DNA of 64,000 nt from Anadara kagoshimensis. Its lineage: Eukaryota; Mollusca; Bivalvia; Arcoida; Arcidae. The position numbers and the translations under genes are program-made. The stretch spans positions 52,931,261-52,995,260 of the forward strand of contig CM037871.1 of assembly GCA_021292105.1 (NCBI GenBank), in the 5' to 3' direction. The notes under the pieces are model-generated. The model was not told the DNA's origin, ran no database searches, and saw nothing but the letters and a program-made list of their open reading frames with translations. Shown in pieces: positions 29,951-41,909 of the stretch (position 1 is its first letter; every line of letters begins with the position of its first letter).

Positions 29951-32160
29951 AACTAGTTTACGGGGTATAATAATTCGACATGTAGTACTGTATTTATTTA
30001 CGCTACCTTACTGTTTACTAGTAGAGTTAGAAGGGGCGTGTACCTTCTTACTATGAGTTGTACTTACTCTTTGTGCATTGGTTTAACAGTGACAAAGTAG
30101 ATGGACACCACCAAACCAGAGACAATATATATGAAACATTTATAAGTTATTTTTATTACATGCAGTTGTTTGGTTAATAAAACATTTTTCAGAACTAAAT
30201 AATTCCTATCCTCATACATTAATCTCTAAATAACTTGACCGACATACCGGTCGCATATTCTGTCGGAATCTATGAATGGACGTTTTATCACATATTCTTG
30301 AGTATTTTTTTTCGTCAGACCACCAGCTATGTGAACCATCAGCACAAGGAATCATTTACGCTGATTCAAGTTTGTGATTTTTAACACGAATATTTAGTAA
30401 AAGGATTGGTATTAACCTATATAATGAACAATCTTTTAAAATTGAGTATCAACATTCGACGTGTTTACTCTAGAAATACACATATTTTAACTGTCATTGA
30501 ACTTAAATGTTCGAGTTTATTTATTCTAATTTTTTCATCTAATACTAATTTCTTTATTTAAGTAAAACTGTTTGTAAATTAATCGGGATGGTTAGCTATA
30601 GGTTCAACGAATCTTTAAACCACACCACCTGGCAACAATTTTAAATTATGCCCGATGATTGTGGTCATGTTATATATTGTTCTTAATGTTTTATTCCGAA
30701 AATTTAAAAAGAAAAAAATACACAAAACGAATGAATTATCATAATGGGAAGTAACTCTTATAAGACTACGATGACTTTTATCAGCTGGAAGGCATAGGTT
30801 ATCCCCCTTATTTGTATCAATCCGACATACATTTTTTTGCATATTTTAATTAAAAACATATTTTATGCGAATTAACACGTGCTTGAATTCTGGTTACTCA
30901 CGCTATAGATGTGTTATCGCCAAACATTCATCAAATAAATGACTCCACGTGTACATGTATATGGACTTTTTTCGCCAGCTTCGATTATTCTATCTAGTCT
31001 GTGGCATGGATCGCCTAAATCCTATATATTTCGAAATGGCTTTTGTCTCAACTGTTTCTGTATATAGCATATTTAGAGTCTTGGATCAGTTTAACGACGA
31101 AAGAAGACGAATACGAAGACATAGCACAGAATCATTAATTTATTTGTACTTAAATTTACTCATTGCCGACTACAAAAGAACAAGATGGCTGTTTCACAAC
31201 AAACTGATGTATTCACGACAGTCATCATAGACAAACTTTCCTCCATGCGCCAGATAACGCTTTCTATTTGTCTCAAACGCGCCGTTTCGTCATTATCTTA
31301 CAGTTTGGATACATAAATAATCATCCGTCCAAATGGTGAATAATTTGTTTGACATTTATAAAATAATTCTCTTACAGATTGTCACATTTCCCATAACAAA
31401 ATAGCACTTAATGTGATTTATACAGTCTGTAAGCCTATCACATGTACCATACACGGAAATACAACTTTAACCTAATTGTCTTTTACCGTTAGCATGTTGA
31501 AATGCAGTTTAAAACTGCCAATTATTAAATGTCTTAAAGGCCACCCGTGGTAACCAGTAAAAGTGGCCTGAAAGTAATGACCAGGTGACACTTATACAGA
31601 GGTGGCTTTTAAGACAGGTTCCACTGTTTACAAATGTGTTTTAAAATGCTCATTGAATAAACCGAATTCCTTCCTTTAGCTTGTTTTGTCGTGTCGAGGG
31701 GATTTAACTTTAACTTTTGTAATGATATTAGAAATCATATAAAATAAACCCAAATATTTTCTGGTATTTCAAAATTATACTTTCGGTTATATTTTAATAT
31801 TAGGTTAATTACTCAAGTCATCCTCATGTCAATGGTCAGGCAAACATTGTGCAATCTTGAACTTACAGTATGGTCTACCTTGTCTAATTAACTTAAAAAA
31901 TCACGATATTTAGTCAAAGATTCGGCCTTGCTCTTCCCTTCTTTTATCTAACAGAAAAGTATATAAGTCCAAGGCTTTACGCGACACACACACAGACAAC
32001 CACAAAGACTCAGTATGCAATCACAATATAAAGCATTATAAAGAACAAGACCTCTCCGTTGCTTAAATAACAGGGCTTTGGTACACTTTTAAGATGAAAT
32101 GTGATGAACGATAAAATATAACTACATGTATAAGAGGCAATGTGACCTCAATCTCTTCTC

Positions 32161-32164
32161 TCGG

Positions 32165-32195
<31 letters not shown>

Positions 32196-32209
32196 GAGAG
32201 AGAGAGAGC
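32161..32209. repeat. GA microsatellite
   Basis: (GA)n with one GGG interruption, upstream of copy B, possibly within its 5' UTR exon. Confidence 0.95.
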
Positions 32210-33150
32210 TTGCTTCCAAAATAAGTCACCGATAGGTAAAACGAGTTGTCTCCCTTTAACCACTAAACCTGATATGCTATTTATAGCTCATTGGGTATTC
32301 CAACCATAAACGGAAAACCACTGTAAATGTCCAAAACGTCCAGAGGCAATCTTGAAGTGAAACGTAAAATTTTAAAATTTATGATGTAATTTCAACACTT
32401 ATTAAAGGTAAGTTTGCATTTAAATACGTTGTCTTAGTAACGGTACATATATACAAGTACATAAATAAAGTTACCAATAAACACAGTATAGGTTAGTTGA
32501 TAAAGTCAAAATCGAAACAAAAATTAATCAATGAAAATACAAAGTTAAAAATAATAAAGATACGAAACTTAAAAAATACAGTGCTAAGAAAACAAAATGG
32601 TTAAGTGTGAATATTGAAAAATGTCCTCAAAGTTCCCAAATTCGATCATCATTTCTTTTCAATCAATTGAAAACCCTAAAAAATGAAAGTAGATTTGGGG
32701 CATTTATTCCAAATTTATTTAAATCATGTCGTTATTTGACAAAAAATGAACGCACCTTCAGTATTTACATGCACTGACGGCAACTATAGTCTTGGGTAAG
32801 CTTCCTCAAAACCCCCCTTTGTGACCTGTCTCCATTTGGTGTTTAAATTTTAATGAAAATAGTAATACCCAAAATAAAATCCCTTTCAGTTCTGACTTTT
32901 AATACTTAGTTTACTTAGGATACTAAATCGGCACGAAAGAACAGTTATTTAAATAGTGTTCCATCTTGAGAGATTAGTATTTCTCCATGGAATGTGATGA
33001 ATCTAATCTCTATGGTAAACGGCAATGTACTTTATACAATGCCCCATGTACTTGTACTTGTATAATATACTTTAGAGCAATAATTTGGGTGAATTATTTT
33101 AATAATTGCTGTGAAATATCTCTTGATTTCCGTTAAACAAAAACAAAAAA

Positions 33151-33420
33151 TGAATGAGTTGAGTATTGGTGCTTCACATCTCAGTCAAACACATTTCTTT
33201 TATATCGAGACGTCGCCAGCTATAGGCTAAATTTTAAGGAAATTTTCCCGTTTACATCCGATTGAACAGTCAGTGACTTTTTATTTTATAATGCCGAGTG
33301 CTTGGCAAAAAACAGTAACTACCCACTTTTAAGTCTTGGATCAGATCCCATGGATCCGATCGTGATTTGAACTTATGGAGAGAGCACTCTACCAAAAATG
33401 GTCTACCGCAGTAGTCATGG
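33151..33420 (-). mobile_element. tRNA-derived SINE, inverted and internally deleted
   Basis: The 3' end at low coordinates contains ATATCGAGACGTCGCCAGCT; the head on the minus strand near 33400 is GACTACTGCGGTAGACC. The central body is shorter than in other copies. It lies about 350 bp 5' of the first coding exon of copy B. Confidence 0.78.
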
Positions 33421-33824
33421 TGGTGCAATCAGGGTAACGTTAAATTACGAAGGAGCAATGATCGTGCATGTGCACGGATACGTTTATTTGAAGTTTATGT
33501 GACATGTCTTTATAATGAAAACAATACAGCCATTAAGATAGTATACTGATTTACTAATGATAAACTCAACACAGTCAATCCTGCCTTAAAGGCACGTCTG
33601 TATATTAAGGCAACATACTCTTAGGCCAGTGATATTTTATCCTAATTGTTCTTTATTCACGTTATTTGAATTTCTAGGTCACCTGCCCATAAAGACCACT
33701 TGAAATCACTGGTTTCTTTGTGTGGCAGTTATAGACCTGTTTGACTGTAATTGAATTCTTATTTGCAGCCTAGAACCAATTCTGTACATAAGCGTTAGTA
33801 CAACAGAGGTGATGACACAGAGGT

Positions 33825-36800
33825 ATGGGAGACAATCCATCAAAGCAACAGCAGAAACGACAAGATGAACCAAAGCGGTCTCGTACAGGTGAAATGTTGA
33901 ATTATTATTATTTAAAGATACTGTAAAGACATGTCGAAAGTTTAACACAGAGCTAACAAAATAAGTTGAACTTTGGCTGCCGAGTGGCTTAGATATGGAT
34001 AGCCAGTGATTGAAAAACTGCAGACATATATATAGAGCTAAAATATAATATCAGCTGTAGAGATATAGATAACTTAGGCCCGAAGTTAGTTGTCGAGATA
34101 TAGGTAACGAAGGCCCGAAGTTAGTTGTCGAGATATAGGTAACGAAGGCCCGAAGGCAGCTGTCGAGATATAGGTAACTAAGGCCCGAAGTTAGCTGTCG
34201 AGATATAGGTAACTAAGGTCCGAAGTTAGCTGTCGAGATATAGGTAACGAAGGCCTGAAGTTAGCTGTCAAGATATAGGTAACTAAGGCCCGAAGTTAGC
34301 TGTCGAGATATAGGTAACGAAGGCCCGAAGTTAGCTGTTGAGATATAGGTAACTAAGGCCCGAAGTTAGCTGTCGAGATATAGGTAACTGAGGCCCGAAG
34401 TTAGTTGTCGAGATATAGGTAACTAAGGCCCGAAGTTAGCTTTCGAGATATAGGTAACGAAGGCCCGAAGTTAGCTGTCGAGATATAGGTAACTAAGGCC
34501 CGAAGTTAGCTGTCGAGATATAGGTAACTGAGGCCCGAAGTTAGTTGTCGAGATATAGGTAACTAAGGCCCGAAGTTAGTTGTCGAGATATAGGTAACTA
34601 AGGCCCGAAGTTAGCTGTCGAGATATAGGTAACTAAGGCCCGAAGTTAGCTGTCGAGATATAGGTAACGAAGGCCCGAAGTTAGCTGTCGAGATATAGGT
34701 AACTAAGGCCCGCAGTTAGCTGTCGAGATATAGGTAACTAAGGCCCGAAGTTAGTTATTGAGATATAGGTAACTAAGGCCCGAAGTTAGTTGTCGAGATA
34801 TAGGTAACTAAGGCCCGAAGTTAGTTGTCGAGATATAGGTAACGAAGGCCCGAAGTTAGTTGTCGAGATATAGATAACGAAGGTCCGAAGTTAGTTGTCG
34901 AGATATAGGTAACTAAGACCCGAAGTTAGTTGTCGAGATATAGGTAAATAAGGCCCGAAGTTAGCTGTCGAGATATAGGTAACAAAGGCCCGAAGTTAGC
35001 TGTCGAGATATAGGTAACGAAGGGCCGAAGTTAGCTGTCGAGATATAGGTAACGAAGGCCCGAAGTTAGCTGTCGAGATATAGGCAACTAAGGCCCGAAG
35101 TTAGCTGTCGAGATATAGGTAACGAAGGCCCGAAGTTAGCTGTCGAGATATAGGTAACTAAGGCCCGAAGTTAGCTGTCGAGATATAGGTAACTGAGGCC
35201 CGAAGTTAGTTGTCGAGATATAGGTAACTAAGGCCCGAAGTTAGTTGTCGAGATATAGGTAACTAAGGCCCGAAGTTAGCTGTCGAGATATAGGTAACTA
35301 AGGCCCGAAGTTAGCTGTCGAGATATAGGTAACGAAGGCCCGAAGTTAGCTGTCGAGATATAGGTAACTAAGGCCCGCAGTTAGCTGTCGAGATATAGGT
35401 AACTAAGGCCCGAAGTTAGTTATTGAGATATAGGTAACTAAGGCCCGAAGTTAGTTGTCGAGATATAGGTAACTAAGGCCCGAAGTTAGTTGTCGAGATA
35501 TAGGTAACGAAGGCCCGAAGTTAGTTGTCGAGATATAGATAACGAAGGTCCGAAGTTAGTTGTCGAGATATAGGTAACTAAGACCCGAAGTTAGTTGTCG
35601 AGATATAGGTAAATAAGGCCCGAAGTTAGCTGTCGAGATATAGGTAACAAAGGCCCGAAGTTAGCTGTCGAGATATAGGTAACGAAGGGCCGAAGTTAGC
35701 TGTCGAGATATAGGTAACGAAGGCCCGAAGTTAGCTGTCGAGATATAGGCAACTAAGGCCCGAAGTTAGCTGTCGAGATATAGGTAACGAAGGCCCGAAG
35801 TTAGCTGTCGAGATATAGGTAACTAAGGCCCGAAGGCAGCTGTCGAGATATAGGTAACTGAGGCCCGAAGTTAGTTGTCGAGATATAGGTAACTAAGGTC
35901 CGAAGTTAGTTGTCGAGATATAGGTAACTAAGGCCCGAAGTTAGTTGTCGAGATATAGGTAACTAAGGCCCGAAGTTAGTTGTCGAGATATAGATAACTA
36001 AGGCCTGAAGTTAGCTGTCGAGATATAGGTAACGAAGGCCCGAAGTTAGCTGTCGAGATATAGGTAACTAAGGCCTGAAGTTAGCTGTCGAGATATAGGT
36101 AACTAAGGCCCGAAGTTAGCTGTCAAGATATAGGTAACTAAGGCCCGAAGTTAGCTGTCAAGATATAGGTAACTAAGGCCTGAAGTTAGCTGTCGAGATA
36201 TAGGTAACTAAGGCCCGAAGTTAGTTGTCGAGATATAGGTAACCAAGGCCCAAATTTAGCTGTTGAGATATAGGTAACTAAGGCCCGCAGTTAGCTGTCG
36301 AGATATAGGTAACTAAGGCCCGAAGTTAGTTGTCGAGATATAGGTAACTAAGGCCCGAAGTTAGTTGTCGAGATATAGGTAACTAAGGCCCGAAGTTAGT
36401 TGTCGAGATATAGGTAACGAAGGCCCGAAGTTAGTTGTCGAGATATAGATAACGAAGGTCCGAAGTTAGTTGTCGAGATATAGGTAACTAAGACCCGAAG
36501 TTAGTTGTCGAGATATAGGTAACTAAGGCCCGAAGTTAGCTGTCGAGATATAGGTAACAAAGGCCCGAAGTTAGCTGTCGAGATATAGGTAACGAAGGGC
36601 CGAAGTTAGCTGTCGAGATATAGGTAACGAATGCCCGAAGTTAGTTGTCGAGATATAGGTAACTAAGGCCCGAAGTTAGCTGTCGAGATATAGGTAACGA
36701 AGGCCCGAAGTTAGCTGTCGAGATATAGGTAACTAAGGCCCGAAGGCAGCTGTCGAGATATAGGTAACTGAGGCCCGAAGTTAGTTGTCGAGATATAGGT

Positions 36801-39800
36801 AACTAAGGTCCGAAGTTAGTTGTCGAGATATAGGTAACTAAGGCCCGAAGTTAGTTGTCGAGATATAGGTAACTAAGGTCCGAAGTTAGTTGTCGAGATA
36901 TAGGTAACTAAGGCCCGAAGTTAGTTGTCGAGATATAGGTAACTAAGGCCCGAAGTTAGTTGTCGAGATATAGATAACTAAGGCCTGAAGTTAGCTGTCG
37001 AGATATAGGTAACGAACGCCCGAAGTTAGCTGTCGAGATATAGGTAACTAAGGCCTGAAGTTAGCTGTCGAGATATAGGTAACTAAGGCCCGAAGTTAGC
37101 TGTCAAGATATAGGTAACTAAGGCCTGAAGTTAGCTGTCGAGATATAGGTAACTAAGGCCCGAAGTTAGTTGTCGAGATATAGGTAACTAAGGCCCGAAG
37201 TTAGTTGTCGAGATATAGGTAACTAAGGCCCGAAGGCAGCTGTCCAGATATAGGTAACTGAGGCCCGAAGTTAGCTGTCCAGATATAGGTAACTAAGGCC
37301 CGAAGTTAGTTGTCGAGATATAGGTAACGAAGGCCCGAAGTTAGCTGTCGAGATATAGGTAACTAAGGCCCTAAGTTAGCTGTCGAGATATAGGTAACTA
37401 AGGCCTGAAGTTAGCTGTCGAGATATAGGTAACTGAGGCCCGAAGTTAGCTGTCGAGATATATGTAACTAAAGCCCAATGTTAGCTTTCGAGATATAGGT
37501 AACCAAGGCCCGAATTTAGCTGTTGAGATATAGGTAACTAAGGCCTGAAGTTAGCTGTCGATTCGACACCATTTGGTTAGAGCATTGTTAAACTTTCTAC
37601 AGGCCTGTTCTCTACATATGCGGTATTAACGAAATATTCAATGCATAACCAATCATTCGATCACACACGATATCACACGCCTAGGCATATCAAGGCTAAC
37701 AAACAGTCCCTGTAATCCATTTTAGAACTCCTGGGTTTCTATATGTTTAAGTAACCGGTCCATTTAAAGATATTTAAGAAATGTGCTAACAAAACTCGGC
37801 TAAGAAGAGCTGGATACAATGTATTAAACATTCTTACTTAATTCTTGAACATCCAGCCTCAATTAACTGGTGATAGTTTAAGTAACTTACTTTACCAGTT
37901 TTAACTTTGCTTTTGGCATGGATTAGTATGTTTTTATAATATATTTTTCAGCTGCAAATTTCTTTGTACTTTTTTAAACGTAAACTAAGAAAAAAATGGG
38001 AAGCAATATCAAAGCTTGAAAGGGAGCTTCCCACACCCTAAGTACCTTTGCATGCAAGTACATGGCTATGTTACACTTTCACCAATATTTTCTACAACGG
38101 ATTCAAGGATTAAGTGGTTCATACCTCATTAGATATATTTTTTCAGCCCACGTTAGAGGTGTTATAAGCTCGTTCCTAGAAAAGCGTTCGTACCAAACCA
38201 AAAAAGGGGGGTCTTAATACTTGCCTATTAAAACGTTGCCAATTTACAGAGGATACTTACTTCTAGTCACTGTAGACGAGTTATTAAATGCCCAAGAAAG
38301 ACACAAGTTATAACTATATTATATGATATAAGTATATCACATTACAACTGGTACAATTAAAACATTCTTATCTCTTACTTTATTACAGGTTCATCAACCA
38401 ATGTTAGATACCAGAATCCTACTTCAAACATTAATGTTACAAGTCAAGTTCCTTCCACAGAGACTGTGAGGAATGAAAGGCTACGCAGGTTTGAAAATGG
38501 AAGGGAAGAACAAAATTTATCAAACAGCCAAGTTTTACCACAAATGGCAACTGATGAGGGAAATCCGAGATTATCAAGGCGTGAAATGGAAAGATTGAGC
38601 AAGTCAACATCCAACATTCCGAATGTAATAGAATTCGACAATGTGAGGGGTACATCTTTGTCTAATGTACCCACAGGTCGATCACGCCAGGAAAGCAAAT
38701 CTTTGTCAAATGTACCCCAAGGTAATCCTTCAGACATATCTTACAAGTTTTTTTGTTAAGCATGTATATTGTTACAATCGCTATATAATCATATGTACCA
38801 CAGTCATATGAAACCAAGGATTTATATTAAGACATAAGGTTTTGTTTATATTTATAATTTGATTAAAACAGTTATATTGAATTAAAATGGGGGTAAATTA
38901 ATTAAAATAGCAATTTAACACGATATACGGCAATTTATTAATTATTATAAATATAGGAATGACTAACATTTTTCAAAACACGTTACACTAATAATATTTT
39001 GGTATCAGGTCAAAGTGCTCCCTTAAATTCACCTGACACCGGGACGCTTTTGCTGAAAGTGGGAGCGAATTTGACGAGGACGATTTTACCTTGGGGCAAT
39101 TTGACTTGAATTCAATATTTTTATTTATATAAATAGTCTTCTTTTCATGAGATATGTCATGTTTTATATATAGTCATAGGAAACAGTACTCGGCTTGGAT
39201 ACAAATCTCCCAATTACATAAGATATAATTATTGTATTTCCATATGGTTATTATTATTTATTTCTTTTAATTGAAAATGGTTCCATTAAACTATCATAAA
39301 ATGCATTTAAAATGCACTTACCTAACCCAAAAATATTTTTATTTTAAAAAAAATTATTGTTCAGTTCTCATGTACATAGAGAATTTTGCGAAAATTTTGA
39401 AATTTGATCAAGTTTATACATCAATTGGGCCTCATGCAAAGTTACATCAGGGCATTTAGGGTCAGGTAGGTCATTGTTGTTCGGGTTTTTCCAGGTGTGA
39501 TTATCATGAATATTCGCGTTTATAGTTGTTCCAAGTAAGAAGGCACAGAAGAGATAATTTTGAGATAGTCATATTTGTTGTTTTGTTTATAAGTTCAAAG
39601 CTTGCTCTATGTACAGAATTAAGTTCACTTTTTCATGAATGAAAAATATTTTTTCCTATTAGTTCAGTATATTCTGCATTGACAATTTTTTGTGACTTTG
39701 TTGGAAAATACGACTTTATTTTTGCATTTTTCATGTGCACTGAATTTGTGGAAATACAGTAATTACATCTTATACCAGTGCTGATTTTTTAGCATTAGGC

Positions 39801-41019
39801 GACAGTTTCGAATTGCAAATGCTCATCAATGGTGTTTGGACAGAAATTGTGTAACTAAAAGTTTTTCAAGAGGTTAAAAAAACATCCGAAAAACCGAAAT
39901 ATATTGAACCAAATTTAAGGAATACTTTAGTAAATACGAGGGAGTATACCTTGGCTTTTATAAGCGATTGCCGAAATGTATTTTATTAATTGATACATTG
40001 GTGTGACTTAACTTCCAGCTCAAGTTCAAAGTACACAGAACATTCATATACAAGACAACCAAGTTAATGTTCCAGCAGTTGAGAGTAGAAAACCCTCTAT
40101 CAGTAGAAAAATGACACCAGAACCAAACCGACATTCCAAAGGAATAAGTGAGAAGAAATCAACCAATGACGTATTTAATAACAACATTGTACCTGAATTC
40201 AGAGAAGCTATGAAACAGGTTAGTACAAAATGGTCGAAAGAGAAAACAGATAAATAAAGCTTCAACCTCAAACCAGTTATTTTGCTGGTTTTACCTTTAA
40301 TGTTTTGGCCTTTAATATTTCAATCAGGTCATTGTTTACACGCATGCACGTCTTATAGAAACAAAAGGTTCAATTTTTTATCACACAAATGTGTTCAGAA
40401 TGAATTATAACAAAACGTCTAATACCGGTAATGTAAAGTACATTTTACAAAAATAAAATCAATGATCTACTGACTCCTGAAATATATAAACATCACCATT
40501 AACTAACCGCAGTATTGAATGGAAGTTACAAATGTCCCACGTGTTAGCCCCAATTGATTGTACAGGATATTTACACGAAGTTTCATTAGATCCGTATGCC
40601 TTTCAATCTCAAGTTTGATTACTAACGTGACAGGTGTAGTTAGAAGGAGTTGCTTACCCTTCCGAAGCACCCGGTCTCGTTTCCATGGCTGAAGGTAATG
40701 TGATTTGACAGTTGTCAATGTTTTTACTTTGCTCTTGGGATTGTGATTTGAAGATGGATCGGCGTTTATATCGCATAATGTTTGTCCGTGTATATATATA
40801 CAACGGTATTCCCAGAGTTTGTTATTGCAATCATGTGGTATGTTCATCGATCCGTTAATCCCTTCACATAAGATGTTCTTCTTATAATAGTAAATTGTAT
40901 TGTTATTTGTTATAATAATAATCTTTGTATCTCTTACAGTTTCAGAAGTTATCCCGTGAAGTAGATGAAATGCAAGAGACAAACAATGACATATTAAGAA
41001 AATTGAACAGCAGAGAACG
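33825..41019 (+). CDS. copy B N-terminal exons 1-4 (disordered region and short coiled coil)
   Basis: Exon 1 (33825-33888) encodes 21 residues rich in K, R and Q. Exon 2 (38389-38721) encodes a polar Ser/Asn/Arg-rich stretch with two repeats of a SLSNVP motif. Exon 3 (40019-40218) and exon 4 (40940-41019) continue in compatible phase; exon 4 looks like an amphipathic coiled coil. Phases are 1, 1, 0 and 2 at the ends, and exon 4 joins the exon at 41663. No domain is recognised. The equivalents in copy A lie outside the window. Confidence 0.75.
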
Positions 41020-41836
41020 GTATTTATATACTTAATATCTCGATGTTATAACTTAATATAGATTATATAAATGTTTCTTCTGTGATATGTAATTTTTTTA
41101 CTCCTAAGATTAAAACATTGAATATTATTAAATTAAATCGTAGAGTGGAAGTACCACTGGCTCTGATTGAACAGAATACATGCTAAAATACTTCGACAAT
41201 TATTGTTAACAATACCACAGGTACTTGTAGAGGACAGGTTCGTGTATTATTTATTGTTGATAATGGTATTCTAATGGTTTTTTGCATTATTTCACAATGC
41301 TACCGTCAAAAAATTTACAAGAATTGCTGCAAATCCGACATTAAAAAAGAATACACCCTCCTACGATACATTTGTCTTTTATAATATCTCGTAGGAGGGG
41401 TGTTTTTAAATGTCGTATTTTCAGTAATTCTTGGATATATTTCGGCGGTAGCATTGTGAAATAACGCTAAAACATTAAAATAATATTATTTTTAATAAAT
41501 ACATGTAATACAAGAACCTGTCCACAAGTACCTGTGAACAATAAAACATATACTGCCACGAATCATTCAGTGACAAAGAAGGACACGATCATTATTTATC
41601 TAGGGTGTCAAATATCGCTAATTTTTTTTTGTCAACTAATTCTTAGACATTTTCTTCTTTAGACAAACAGACTCAGACCAAGAGTCTGCAATGTTGTCAC
41701 GAATTGAAGGTAAGGAATTACGATTGTGCTTGTGTGTGTGATTGTGTGTGTGTGTGTGTGTGTGTGTGATTTTGTTTATCAGCAAATAAGAAAAAACATC
41801 AAAGTTATTTCGAAACACATTTAGGCAGGTCAGGGT

Positions 41837-41909
<73 letters not shown>

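Larger units (their letters stand above)
23909..33768. other. intergenic region between the two gene copies
   Basis: About 9.9 kb. 23909-24990 aligns with the 3' flank of copy B and includes a hammerhead motif. After that come the 25034 dispersed repeat, SINEs, the 28374 MITE, the 29755 repeat and GA tracts. 29950-31900 shows nothing recognisable. Open frames here (for example 30949-31230, 93 codons) show no domain, no splice support and no counterpart, so I do not call a gene. Confidence 0.6.
31990..33824 (+). promoter_or_regulatory. possible 5' UTR exon, UTR intron and start context of copy B
   Basis: A clear splice acceptor (TTATTTGCAG) ends at 33768, 56 nt before the start codon of copy B, so the first coding exon probably begins at 33769 with 5' UTR. 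Between the acceptor and the ATG the start frame has TAG, TAA and two TGA codons, which fixes ATG 33825 as the start. Upstream, a strong donor (AAAG|GTAAGT) lies at 32407/32408 and a TATA-like TATATAAG at 31960-31967. A non-coding first exon of roughly 31990-32407 is therefore possible; it would include a GA microsatellite. The acceptor and the stops are seen directly; linking them to this TATA and donor is a guess. Confidence 0.3.

Noticed and set aside
30949..31230. 93-codon ORF in the intergenic region, with a basic middle part
   Set aside because: No domain, no splice signals or neighbours that support it, and length is within chance for this AT-rich sequence.
34050..37562. The 35-bp array as a CRISPR array
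   Set aside because: Units are contiguous with no unique spacers, and the context is an animal intron.
38540..38570. CTGATGAGGGAAAT resembling a hammerhead core on the + strand
   Set aside because: It lies in coding exon 2 of copy B and lacks stem II, the GAAAC spacing and a GTC cleavage site.
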